Notes: a model not told the origin generated them from the sequence alone. A stretch of DNA of 64,000 nucleotides from an uncultured Eubacteriales bacterium (GCA_905188025.1 CAJJKI010000004.1:1-64000), one strand, 5' to 3'; positions 18,469 to 26,085 are shown, counted from the stretch's first letter. Program-made: numbers and translations.

Positions 18469-18996
18469 TTAAAGATTATCTTTTATTTCATCTTTTTCAT
18501 AATACTTAACTATTTCATCGCCTGAGATTTTTATTAATGTTGGTGCTGACACTTTTAAATCTTCTAGTGTTTTTGCTGATTTGTTACTTTCTTCTGATAC
18601 ATAGTTAGCATTTAAGGCTGATGATGTATCAACTTTATAAACTTTAGAATCTGACAATTTTGAATTTATAATATTGCTTATAGCAGTATCTTCTTTATTG
18701 AAATCATAAAAATAAACATAGTATTCTTCTTCTGATTGTTTAAAAATTGAAGATGCTAAAATTGAATTTTTGACACTTGAAGTGTTTTCATTTGTATTAT
18801 TATCTTTTTTTGTGTTAAACCAATTGGCTTCTTTAGTAATAAAGTTTACGGAAATTATATATATCAATGCTACTATAAATACTAATATACATGTTATTTT
18901 CACTAAATTCTTTATTTGATTCTTTTCTTTTATTTGCTCTTTTTCTAGGCTTTTTCCTTCTCTTTTCGCTTGTTTTCTTCTTAATTCTCTTCCCAT
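18469..18996 (-). CDS. Membrane-anchored thioredoxin-fold-like protein without CXXC
   Basis: A 175-residue protein: a basic coiled N-terminus (1-30, GRELRRKQAKREGKSLEKEQ), one membrane helix (about 31-50), a polar linker, and an external domain. The external pattern YYVYFYDFN, then KVYKVDTSS, then SAPTLIKISGDEIVKYYE follows the strand order and cis-Pro position of a thioredoxin fold. The cysteine pair is absent, so redox activity is unlikely. I do not recognise an exact family. It sits alone between two terminators. Confidence 0.55.
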   Translation of the reverse strand: MGRELRRKQAKREGKSLEKEQIKEKNQIKNLVKITCILVFIVALIYIISVNFITKEANWFNTKKDNNTNENTSSVKNSILASSIFKQSEEEYYVYFYDFNKEDTAISNIINSKLSDSKVYKVDTSSALNANYVSEESNKSAKTLEDLKVSAPTLIKISGDEIVKYYEKDEIKDNL

Positions 18997-19021
18997 GTTA
19001 TTTCCTCCAAGTTAATTATAT

Positions 19022-19068
19022 AAAAAAAGAAGAAATTTGTAAAGTTATATATTTGTTTTATTTCTTCT
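19022..19068 (-). terminator. Terminator after the 127-residue gene
   Basis: Minus-strand stem AGAAGAAAT/ATTTCTTCT with TTTTTTT following. Confidence 0.75.
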
Positions 19069-19121
19069 ATACATTATTCTTCTATATCATTGTATGTATT
19101 TATTATGATGAATATATTTTG

Positions 19122-19505
19122 CTATAACCACTTTGCTACTTTAACTTCGCGGACCTCTTTTTTTTCATAACTACTAGTAAAATCAATTAACTTTTTTATT
19201 ACTTCTTTGATGATACCTTTATTTTCAAATGTTAATTCATCAACATTGACTATTTTTCTTAGACCTCTTTTGTATCTATTGTCTTTTATATATAAGTATA
19301 GGCTTCGATCTAGAGCTCTTATTAGCATTAATTGATTTTCATTATTACCGTTGGCTGAAAAAATCAGCTCACGATACCAATCTATTAATTTTTTTGACAA
19401 TATATCTCCATATGGGTATTCATAGTTTACTATCTTATCATAATTTGGGCAATTCTCTAAAATCTTTTTTACATATTGAATATCTATTGTTTGTGTTTGT
19501 ATCAT
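19122..19505 (-). CDS. Uncharacterised 127-residue protein
   Basis: A soluble, mostly helical protein with no signal peptide or membrane helix that I can see. The C-terminal half is charged (ENKGIIKEVIKKLIDF). I do not recognise the family. It has its own promoter-like sequence and terminator and lies just downstream of the yqfD operon. A phage or host origin cannot be told from the sequence. Confidence 0.6.
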   Translation of the reverse strand: MIQTQTIDIQYVKKILENCPNYDKIVNYEYPYGDILSKKLIDWYRELIFSANGNNENQLMLIRALDRSLYLYIKDNRYKRGLRKIVNVDELTFENKGIIKEVIKKLIDFTSSYEKKEVREVKVAKWL

Positions 19506-19530
19506 ATCTTATCACCTATCTTATACGCTT

Positions 19531-19559
19531 ATTATATAATAAGTTTCATTTGAAGTAAA
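19531..19559 (-). promoter_or_regulatory. Promoter of the 127-residue gene
   Basis: Minus-strand TTTACT (19554-19559), 17-base spacer, TATAAT (19531-19536), 26 bases before the ATG. Confidence 0.6.
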
Positions 19560-19623
19560 TATATTTTAAATTTTTTGTTTGCTTTTTTGTACATTTTATT
19601 TGATTTATTTTCTATGTTAGAAG

Positions 19624-20781
19624 TTATTCTTCTTGTTCCTGAATTATTTCTACTACTTTTGTAATGTCTTCTATTACTGAGATGAATAATTCTAATTTTA
19701 TTTTTGAGTTTTGATTTTCTTTTTTTAAAACCATAAAATCATTAAACTTTATTATTTTGTCATTACCATTTTTCATCTTGTTTTTGGATATTTCAATGGC
19801 TTTGTTTACCGCGGTTTCTTCAGTATATATATCTTCCTCTAAATGCAGTTCATATATCTTTTCCTTAATCAATTTTATAGGTATGATATTATTTTCTAAT
19901 ATAGTAGTTGTTGTAGACTTGAATTGTTTATACTTTTTGTATGGCAAGATTGGTATTTTTTTATTAAATATTTGTATTGCCACAATTTCTTTACTTTTTC
20001 CTGTTAGCTGTTCTTCTTTGTAATATAATGGGTATTCTATACTGACTTTGTACCAAACTTCTCCTAGTACTTGGCCTTTTGCCTTAGTATATATTTGTGT
20101 GCCATCAGGTTTTGTCATAATACCACTAATTATTGTGTCATCTTTTTTCACATATTGATCTATTAGTTGTGTTTTTTCACCGTTATAGGCTTTTATGCTT
20201 TTTATAATGGCATTTTTATTTGATACTATAGACTGATAATCATACTCTTTCGTAATGTTTTCTTTTTTTCTTTCTACTAGTTTAATAATATATTTAGTAC
20301 CACTTTCTTTTATTTCAATCCATTCTAAAATATCATTATTTTTCTTTAAAATGTTTTTCTTAACTTCATCTAAGTATTGATATTTTTTTTTGAATGTATA
20401 CTCTTTGATATCATATTCAGCTAATTCTTTTTTTATTAGGTTTGATAATTTTTGATCATTATATACTATATCGATTGAGAATATGCAATTTGATAAAAAG
20501 TATAGTAATAATACTGATAAAATTAAGCTTGTCAGGATGATAATATTTTGATTAATAAACTCCTTTATCCTAATAACTCCATACTTTTTTAAGATTGTAA
20601 TTTTATATGTAATTGAATATTTACTTAATTTATAATAATCCTCATAATAGACAATTAAATTCAGTTCACTGCTATTTATCTTTTTCATTTCTATTATAGG
20701 AATTTTTTCTTTTATTAACCATTTCACATAGTTATTTATATGCTTACCAACTACTTTTACTTTTAAATAGTTTTTTTTCAT
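19624..20781 (-). CDS. yqfD: Sporulation protein YqfD
   Basis: A 385-residue protein of the YqfD family: an N-terminal domain (about 1-90), one membrane helix (about 93-115), and a long C-terminal domain containing ILEWIEIKESGTKYIIKLVERK, the hallmark segment, and KAKGQVLGEVWYKV. In Bacillus yqfC-yqfD form a sigma-E operon needed for efficient sporulation, and membrane localisation is likely. Here it follows the HTH-YqfC gene by 32 bases and ends a run that includes a sigma-F-type gene. Confidence 0.9.
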   Translation of the reverse strand: MKKNYLKVKVVGKHINNYVKWLIKEKIPIIEMKKINSSELNLIVYYEDYYKLSKYSITYKITILKKYGVIRIKEFINQNIIILTSLILSVLLLYFLSNCIFSIDIVYNDQKLSNLIKKELAEYDIKEYTFKKKYQYLDEVKKNILKKNNDILEWIEIKESGTKYIIKLVERKKENITKEYDYQSIVSNKNAIIKSIKAYNGEKTQLIDQYVKKDDTIISGIMTKPDGTQIYTKAKGQVLGEVWYKVSIEYPLYYKEEQLTGKSKEIVAIQIFNKKIPILPYKKYKQFKSTTTTILENNIIPIKLIKEKIYELHLEEDIYTEETAVNKAIEISKNKMKNGNDKIIKFNDFMVLKKENQNSKIKLELFISVIEDITKVVEIIQEQEE

Positions 20782-20813
20782 AATACACCTATAAATACTT
20801 ATGCTTAAAGAAT

Positions 20814-21302
20814 CTATTTTATGAAAATGTTTTTGGAGTTACCAATTACTAGTAATTCATTATCAAGCATTTTTACAATAGTTAAATCTGTGCCCTCAAT
20901 AATATATATTTTATCTTCACACCTTACAGTTATTTTTTCTGGGGAAAAATCTAATATTTCTTGATAATTATTTATATTTATTTTATTTTTCTTTATTGTT
21001 ATTTTACAATCATTATCATTTAAATAATTTTCCATTCTATTAACTAATTTCATGTTATAGTATATGTTATTATTTTTCAATAAATTCTCAAGTGGAATAT
21101 TTAATGCTATAGAAATGTTGTATATTGTTTGAAGAGAAAAATCTTTTGAACAATTAGGAGCTTCTATTCTTCTAATATATGCATATGAATATCCACATTT
21201 CCTGGCTAATTCATTTTGTGTCATACCTTTTAATTTACGATATTTTTTTATATTTTTAGAAACTAATTGATAAATATTACTTTCAATTACCAATACTATC
21301 AC
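20814..21302 (-). CDS. Helix-turn-helix domain fused to a YqfC/YabP-like sporulation domain
   Basis: A 162-residue protein. Residues about 12-72 form an Xre-type HTH (KYRKLKGMTQNELARKCGYSYAYIRRIE). Residues about 95-162 (ILDFSPEKITVRCEDKIYIIEG then TDLTIVKMLDNELLVIGNSKNIFI) match the strand pattern of YqfC/YabP proteins, including the closing G-x-I-x-x-I/F-I stretch. Stand-alone YqfC is about 90 residues and has no HTH. The position immediately before yqfD supports the YqfC identity. The gene overlaps the sigma factor by 20 bases; the start is unsure (GTG at 21302 or TTG at 21293), with no clear ribosome-binding site. A DNA-binding YqfC would be new to me. Confidence 0.75.
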   Translation of the reverse strand: MIVLVIESNIYQLVSKNIKKYRKLKGMTQNELARKCGYSYAYIRRIEAPNCSKDFSLQTIYNISIALNIPLENLLKNNNIYYNMKLVNRMENYLNDNDCKITIKKNKININNYQEILDFSPEKITVRCEDKIYIIEGTDLTIVKMLDNELLVIGNSKNIFIK

Positions 21303-21939
21303 GAAGTTTCTGAAGTATTTTCTTTTCTTTGCGTGACACTTCTACTTGATGAATTCCAAGATATTCACCTACTTCTCTTTGAGATAGTTCTTCATAAAAT
21401 CTTGACTCTATAATTTGTTTTTCTTCTGGCATTAGGCTATTTATAGCTTCTTTTATATGGTATGACTCAATGTTTTTGTCGTAGTAACCTATTGTGTCAT
21501 ATAATTCCATGCTCTTGTCACTGTTACTAACCATTTGATCTAAACTGTTAACTTTTGAGTTAATAATTATAGTGTTTTCGATAATTTGTTCATCTATTTC
21601 TAGAAATTGCGATAACTCATGAATAGATGGTACTTTCATCAACTGCTGAGATAACAATTCTTTTGCTTTTAATATTTTTAGATATAGAATTTTATTTTTA
21701 CGACTAACTTTTATTGAACGAGAACTATTAATATATTTGGTAACCTCTCCGATAATATACGGATAGGCATAAGTAGTAAACTTGGTGTTATACTCTACTT
21801 TGTAATTTTTACTTGCCTCGATTAGCCCGATTGCAGCTACTTGATATAAATCTTCTAATTCAAAATATGATTGATAACGCTTTATTACTGAATAAATTAA
21901 TCTTTCATTTTCTAATATTATTGATGATATATCGTTCAT
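21283..21939 (-). CDS. sigF: Sporulation sigma factor, sigma-F/G/B type
   Basis: A 218-residue sigma-70 family factor. Region 2 (LENERLIYSVIKRY, LEDLYQVAAIGLIEASKNY, KFTTYAYPYIIGEVTKYI) and region 4 (RFYEELSQREVGEYLGIHQVEVSRKEKKIL) align with B. subtilis SigF; the N-terminus is about 30 residues shorter. It lies 10 bases after a SpoIIAA-like gene, which argues for sigma-F rather than sigma-G. The usual anti-sigma kinase gene spoIIAB, which separates them in known spoIIA operons, is absent. It ends in TGA, overlapping the next gene. Confidence 0.88.
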   Translation of the reverse strand: MNDISSIILENERLIYSVIKRYQSYFELEDLYQVAAIGLIEASKNYKVEYNTKFTTYAYPYIIGEVTKYINSSRSIKVSRKNKILYLKILKAKELLSQQLMKVPSIHELSQFLEIDEQIIENTIIINSKVNSLDQMVSNSDKSMELYDTIGYYDKNIESYHIKEAINSLMPEEKQIIESRFYEELSQREVGEYLGIHQVEVSRKEKKILQKLRDSIGN

Positions 21940-21949
21940 TTTAGCTCCT

Positions 21950-22264
21950 TTATAATACTTCAGATTCGTCTTTTATACTTGGCATTAGTCCTAAAAATAT
22001 TTTATTGATTATACTGCTCTTGTCACATATTATTAATTGACTATCAGCACTTTTAGAGGTGTTGTATATTTCTAAAATATAATTTAGTCCATTTAAATCA
22101 ATTTTATTTATATCATTGGTATTTAAAACAATATATTTAAACTTGTTAACTTTTATTAATTCTTCTAAATGTGCTTTTACATTGGAATAGTTTTTATCAT
22201 TCATTTCTCCTATTAACCGAATGAAAAAGATACCTTTTCTAAACTCATAGTTTATATCTAACAT
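21950..22264 (-). CDS. spoIIAA: SpoIIAA-like STAS protein lacking the phosphorylation serine
   Basis: A 104-residue single STAS domain. The segment YIVLNTNDINKIDLNGLNYILEIY aligns with the SpoIIAA sequence [24 protein letters not shown]; the phosphorylated serine (SpoIIAA Ser58) is Leu57 here and its neighbour is Asn58. In the known system SpoIIAB phosphorylates that serine to control release of sigma-F. With the serine and the spoIIAB gene both missing, the switch must work differently or the protein must have another partner. It starts the run spoIIAA-sigF-HTH/yqfC-yqfD. Confidence 0.82.
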   Translation of the reverse strand: MLDINYEFRKGIFFIRLIGEMNDKNYSNVKAHLEELIKVNKFKYIVLNTNDINKIDLNGLNYILEIYNTSKSADSQLIICDKSSIINKIFLGLMPSIKDESEVL

Positions 22265-22293
22265 TTTGTTGTTCCTTTCTCTTAAAATTTAAC

Positions 22294-22325
22294 ACTTTTT
22301 TTGACTTTTGCCTACTGTTTCGACA
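22294..22325 (-). promoter_or_regulatory. Candidate Spo0A box and C-A7-GT element before spoIIAA
   Basis: TGTCGAA (22319-22325) is an exact Spo0A box on the minus strand. CAAAAAAAGT (22294-22303) follows, then GTTAAAT. GTAGGCAAA (about 22308-22316) with GTTAAAT loosely resembles a sigma-H promoter, but the spacing is one base long. In Bacillus the spoIIA operon needs both Spo0A and sigma-H. Confidence 0.6.
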
Positions 22326-22328
22326 ATA

Positions 22329-23426
22329 CTAGTCAATTGTTTTGCTCGACTTTTTTCGCATACGTTTTATGGCTTGAATTATGTTTGCAATGACTAGTAA
22401 AGCTAAGATAATATAAATTTTTAGGGGAATATATTTTTCTTTTTCGGTTATTTTCTTTTCAATATATTTTGTCTTAGTTATCTGTTTTTGTGGTTGCTCA
22501 GTTACTTTATTTCCATTTTTATTGTCGTTATCTTTAGTAGAATTATCATTTTCTAAATAAATATATTCTTTTATTGGAGTGATTTCTTTGACTGTCTTTG
22601 TTATATTAATGATTCTTTCTGGAAGTTCTCCAGTATATTCTACTATGTAATCACTAGTATCAGGTATATAACCTTCAATGTATTCATGATAGTTGTTGTC
22701 ATAGTATTTCTTTTTTAATTTATAATGATATGTTAAGATCTCTTTGATACGACAAGAAGTTCTAAAAGCAGTAAATTTCCTAAATTCGTTTTCAGGAACA
22801 TTTTCATGCAAGTAATCTACGGCATATGTTGTTTTATCTGTAATCCATGTTTTGTCTGGTTTTATTAATCTTTCATTTACTACGTGTTTATATACTGATA
22901 ATGCTAATATTGCTTCACTAGAAGACATATATATATCATATTCTCCAAGAGTGTCAATATATATTTGAATATTTTCAATATCAATCATGTTTTTTAGGTC
23001 TATAATTACTGTGTTATTGGATACTAATTTTTTCTCCGATGGTATTTCATATAAATTTCTGAACACCCTAACAACATTTGGATTAGATAAATTAACAATC
23101 TTAATATACCTTGCTGCTTGAACTTTTTTGTATATTCTTTCAGTGTTTACATCAACAATATATTTTTCTCGGGATGAACTGCATAAGTCATAACTCCAGT
23201 TGCTATATTTACCATATTTTACATCGTAAGGATTCTCTAAATACTCAGTTAATTGACTTCCTTTTGGTAAGTATGTTTCATCCACTTTTTCTTCGATATA
23301 CCACTTGTATTTTATTTTGGTATTTTCAGTGATGTTAATACTCTCCTCTGCTTTGACTAATTTTGGAGAGATAATAATTAGCATTAGTGCTATTATTATA
23401 TTTATTTTTATTAATCTTTCATGCAT
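22329..23426 (-). CDS. Uncharacterised secreted, membrane-anchored surface protein
   Basis: A 365-residue protein. An N-terminal signal peptide (about 1-26, IIIALMLIIISPKLVKAEES), a large external region, a polar Asn/Lys/Glu-rich linker (about 290-330), a C-terminal membrane helix and a basic tail RMRKKSSK. No LPXTG-like motif is visible. I do not recognise the external domain. The ATG at 23426 is chosen because GAAAGGAG lies 5 bases before it. Its upstream region is strikingly like that of comEA, and it directly precedes the spoIIAA run, so it may be regulated with competence or early sporulation. Confidence 0.7.
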   Translation of the reverse strand: MHERLIKINIIIALMLIIISPKLVKAEESINITENTKIKYKWYIEEKVDETYLPKGSQLTEYLENPYDVKYGKYSNWSYDLCSSSREKYIVDVNTERIYKKVQAARYIKIVNLSNPNVVRVFRNLYEIPSEKKLVSNNTVIIDLKNMIDIENIQIYIDTLGEYDIYMSSSEAILALSVYKHVVNERLIKPDKTWITDKTTYAVDYLHENVPENEFRKFTAFRTSCRIKEILTYHYKLKKKYYDNNYHEYIEGYIPDTSDYIVEYTGELPERIINITKTVKEITPIKEYIYLENDNSTKDNDNKNGNKVTEQPQKQITKTKYIEKKITEKEKYIPLKIYIILALLVIANIIQAIKRMRKKSSKTID

Positions 23427-23505
23427 CTTGCTCCTTTCTTGGCCTTCACTAATATTATTAAAGAAGGACATATCATTTTACTTTTTTTGTTGAAAATTTA
23501 GACAA
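23427..23505 (-). promoter_or_regulatory. Leader element shared with comEA (copy A)
   Basis: Minus strand: TTGTCTAAATTT (from 23505), CAAAAAAAGTAAA (around 23477-23489), then TAGTGAAGGCCAA and the ribosome-binding site. The same blocks in the same order precede comEA at 52757-52839. It must contain the promoter of this gene, since the previous gene's terminator ends at 23514. Confidence 0.7.
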
Positions 23506-23513
23506 GATTGCAT

Positions 23514-23543
23514 TAAAAAACACCTAAAGTTACTTTTAGGTGA
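23514..23543 (-). terminator. Terminator after the thioredoxin-like lipoprotein gene
   Basis: Minus-strand stem CACCTAAA/TTTAGGTG with 6-base loop and TTTTTT. Confidence 0.9.
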
Positions 23544-23557
23544 ATTTTTATTATTAA

Positions 23558-24139
23558 TTATTTATTACATTCGCTACATTTATTTTCTACTACTGGTGAT
23601 ATCATATTTGTTAATTTTAATTTTAGATTTTTAATTCTTTCTTCTGTCCAGTAATCTTTTGGATCGTTAAAACCTAGGGTATCATATGAACTTTCATCAT
23701 CAAAACCAGTTATTTTTCCTTCTACAACTGATATTACGGCTGGGACATAAATTCTCTTGTTTCCCTCTTCATCGTATCTTAAATTATCTGATAAGATGCT
23801 CACAAGTTTTTGATAGAACTCTGTGTTATCTTGACGGTCTTTTAAAATATTGTAGTAATATACTTTGTCAAGTCCTTCAATATCAGCTACTTCATTTAGA
23901 ATTGGAACATAGGCTTGACACCAAGGACATTCAGGAAATCCTAGATATACGATGCCAGTGCCATGTTCTAATATTTTGATAATCTCATCTTCACTTCGAT
24001 AAGTAAAGACATTGTATTCTTGGACTTGAGTATATTCACTAGCGAATTTTTTGCTATCACTTATAGTCTCTTTACCTTTACATGAAGTTAAGAGTAATAC
24101 TGATAATATAAGTGTTATAATAAGCATTTTTCTTTTCAT
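23558..24139 (-). CDS. Thioredoxin-like lipoprotein with CPWC motif
   Basis: A 193-residue lipoprotein: the signal peptide ends in the lipobox LLTSC (Cys20), so Lgt and signal peptidase II should process it. The external domain has the redox motif CPWC (Cys71 and Cys74) in GIVYLGFPECPWCQAYVPIL and the cis-Pro region IYVPAVISVVEG, typical of a thioredoxin fold. A C-terminal CSEC adds a second cysteine pair. It probably handles disulfides or oxidative damage outside the cell. No obvious operon partner. Confidence 0.85.
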   Translation of the reverse strand: MKRKMLIITLILSVLLLTSCKGKETISDSKKFASEYTQVQEYNVFTYRSEDEIIKILEHGTGIVYLGFPECPWCQAYVPILNEVADIEGLDKVYYYNILKDRQDNTEFYQKLVSILSDNLRYDEEGNKRIYVPAVISVVEGKITGFDDESSYDTLGFNDPKDYWTEERIKNLKLKLTNMISPVVENKCSECNK

Positions 24140-24205
24140 TTTATCACTCCATATGCAATATATTTGCTAAACAACTATGTACTTTAATTAATTTTATTGA
24201 TTAGA

Positions 24206-24418
24206 CTATAGAAAAGATATGAATGTACATAGTACAAAGAAAGTAAAGCCAAGGATAAAAGTTAAACGACTTATTAGTAACTCTGTGCCACGCTCTTTTC
24301 TATTTTGAAATAATTCTGAACCGCCAGATTGAATTATACTAGCACTTTCAGCTTTGCCACTTTGTAATAAAACGATGGCAATTAACAATATTGATATTAT
24401 TACAACTGCTGTTTCCAT
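24206..24418 (-). CDS. secG: Preprotein translocase subunit SecG
   Basis: A 70-residue protein with two membrane helices separated by the conserved loop VLLQSGKAESASIIQSGGSELFQNR, typical of SecG. It supports SecYE-mediated export. The ATG is preceded by AAGGAGG. It lies downstream of proS. Confidence 0.93.
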   Translation of the reverse strand: METAVVIISILLIAIVLLQSGKAESASIIQSGGSELFQNRKERGTELLISRLTFILGFTFFVLCTFISFL

Positions 24419-24471
24419 ATTTTCCTCCTTAATTTATTGTTATTGTATCATATATTTTATTTTTTTTCAAC

Positions 24472-25893
24472 TTAATATTGAATGCCCCATACGACAGTGT
24501 ATTTTGAAGTTTTTCCGCATACTGGGCATTTATCATGATCATTTTCTTCGGTGATGCATCTTGACTTCAAACCATTTATTTCTTTCATTTTTAATTCACA
24601 CTCAGTGTTACCACACCATGGTGCATAAATGAAGCCTGGTTGAGTTGACATTATCTTCCTTATTTCATCAATTGTTTTAGCTTTATATGTCATACTATCT
24701 CTTCTAGCTTTTGCACGTTCGTATAGATTTTTTTGAATTTTTTTCATTAAATCTTCAATATACTCTACGATATTTTCGTTTATAGAAATAGTATTTTTTT
24801 CTAATGTATCTCTTCTAGCAATGGTTATTTGATTATTTTCAATGTCCCTTTTTCCTAATTCTATTCTAACTGGAATGCCATTTACTTCGGCTTCAGCTAA
24901 TTTATATCCAAATGATTTTTCAGTTTCATCAATGTATGATGTAATGTTGGCTTTATCTAGTGTTTGATGAATCTTTTCAGCTAGCTCATTGGTTTTTTCG
25001 TCAGTTGTAGCTTTAATGATGGCAACTTGTACAGGAGCTATTTTTGGTGGAAGGATTAGTCCATTATCGTCTCCATGCACCATTATTAGGGCTCCGATCA
25101 TTCTATTTGAGGTTCCCCAAGAAGTTTGATAAGCATAATCATATTTATTGTCTTTGTTTACAAATTTTATATCATATGCTTTAGAAAATTTTTGTCCAAA
25201 ATAATGACTTGTACCTGATTGTAATGATACACCATTATACATTAGAGCTTCGATTGTTAAAGTATATTCTGCTCCGGCAAATTTTTCTTTTTCAGTTTTG
25301 CGGCCACTTAAAACGGGGATAGCAAGATACTCCTCAAAGAAATTTTTATATACTTCCAACATTTTTTGAGTTTCAGCTTCAGCTTCTTCGCGAGTAGCAT
25401 GAACTGTGTGGCCTTCTTGCCAGAAAAATTCTCTGCCTCTTAAAAATGGTCTTGCTTCTTTTTCCCAGCGCATAACATTGCACCATTGATTGTATTTTAA
25501 CGGTAAATCTTTATATGATTTAACTACTTCATGATAGTAATCACTAAATAATGTTTCGCTAGTTGGACGAATGCACATTCTTTCATCAAGTTTCTTTTCT
25601 CCGCCTTGTGTTACCCATGCTACTTCAGGAGCAAAACCTGCTACTAGTTCTCCCTCTTTTCTTAGTAAACCTTCAGGAATTAACATTGGCATTTGAACAT
25701 TTTTATGGCCTGTTTCTTTGAATTTTTTATCCATTACAGATTGAATTTTTTCCCAAATTGCAGTACCATTTGGTTCATATATAATGCATCCTTTTACATT
25801 TGAATATCTAGCAAGTTTTGCAGCAGTTACTACGTCGGTATACCACTTGGCAAAATCTATATCTCTTTTTGTTATTGCTTTATTTCCATTCAT
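24472..25893 (-). CDS. proS: Proline--tRNA ligase, short (archaeal/eukaryal) type
   Basis: A 473-residue class II synthetase. Motif 2 (NVMRWEKEARPFLRGREFFWQEGHT) and motif 3 (GTSNRMIGALIMVHGDDNGLILPP) are clear. The C-terminal extension contains APWCGNTECE and CPVCGKTSKYTVVW, a zinc-binding region. It lacks the editing insertion of the long bacterial form. The ATG at 25893 follows GAGGTG; the upstream GTG is inside that site. A tRNA-Pro(TGG) gene lies 190 bases upstream on the other strand. Confidence 0.96.
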   Translation of the reverse strand: MNGNKAITKRDIDFAKWYTDVVTAAKLARYSNVKGCIIYEPNGTAIWEKIQSVMDKKFKETGHKNVQMPMLIPEGLLRKEGELVAGFAPEVAWVTQGGEKKLDERMCIRPTSETLFSDYYHEVVKSYKDLPLKYNQWCNVMRWEKEARPFLRGREFFWQEGHTVHATREEAEAETQKMLEVYKNFFEEYLAIPVLSGRKTEKEKFAGAEYTLTIEALMYNGVSLQSGTSHYFGQKFSKAYDIKFVNKDNKYDYAYQTSWGTSNRMIGALIMVHGDDNGLILPPKIAPVQVAIIKATTDEKTNELAEKIHQTLDKANITSYIDETEKSFGYKLAEAEVNGIPVRIELGKRDIENNQITIARRDTLEKNTISINENIVEYIEDLMKKIQKNLYERAKARRDSMTYKAKTIDEIRKIMSTQPGFIYAPWCGNTECELKMKEINGLKSRCITEENDHDKCPVCGKTSKYTVVWGIQY

Positions 25894-25961
25894 TTTGCAC
25901 CTCACATGTATGAATTATATCACATAATTTAAAATATTTGAATAAATTTTATAATTTTTCA

Positions 25962-25990
25962 TTGACAAACGTTTTTTTTTAATATATAAT
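25962..25990 (+). promoter_or_regulatory. Promoter of the tRNA-Ala/tRNA-Pro pair
   Basis: TTGACA (25962-25967), 17-base spacer, TATAAT (25985-25990): a full-consensus sigma-A promoter 14 bases before tRNA-Ala. Confidence 0.93.
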
Positions 25991-26003
25991 TTATATTGCT
26001 TGT

Positions 26004-26080
26004 GGGGAATTAGCTCAGTTGGCTAGAGCATCACGTTTGCACCGTGAGGGTCAAGGGTTCGAGTCCCTCATTCTCCACCA
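26004..26080 (+). tRNA. tRNA-Ala (anticodon TGC)
   Basis: A 77-base cloverleaf with encoded CCA. Acceptor GGGGAAT/ATTCTCC includes the G3:U70 pair that AlaRS requires. The anticodon loop is TTTGCAC. It is the cognate substrate of alaS and the likely ligand of the T-box at 12621. Confidence 0.96.
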
Positions 26081-26085
26081 GTTTT

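Noticed and set aside
21283..21939. TGA used as tryptophan (mycoplasma code)
   Set aside because: Several genes end cleanly at TGA, tryptophan is encoded by TGG, and reading through TGA would extend genes into non-homologous sequence.
21283..21939. The sigma factor as sigma-G
   Set aside because: Sequence alone cannot separate sigma-F from sigma-G well, but linkage to a SpoIIAA-like gene favours sigma-F; sigma-G is usually next to sigE, and no such gene is there.
23427..23505. The comEA/surface-protein leader as a known riboswitch (c-di-GMP, preQ1)
   Set aside because: The conserved cores of those riboswitches are absent, and the shared blocks are mostly A-rich with no clear common fold.
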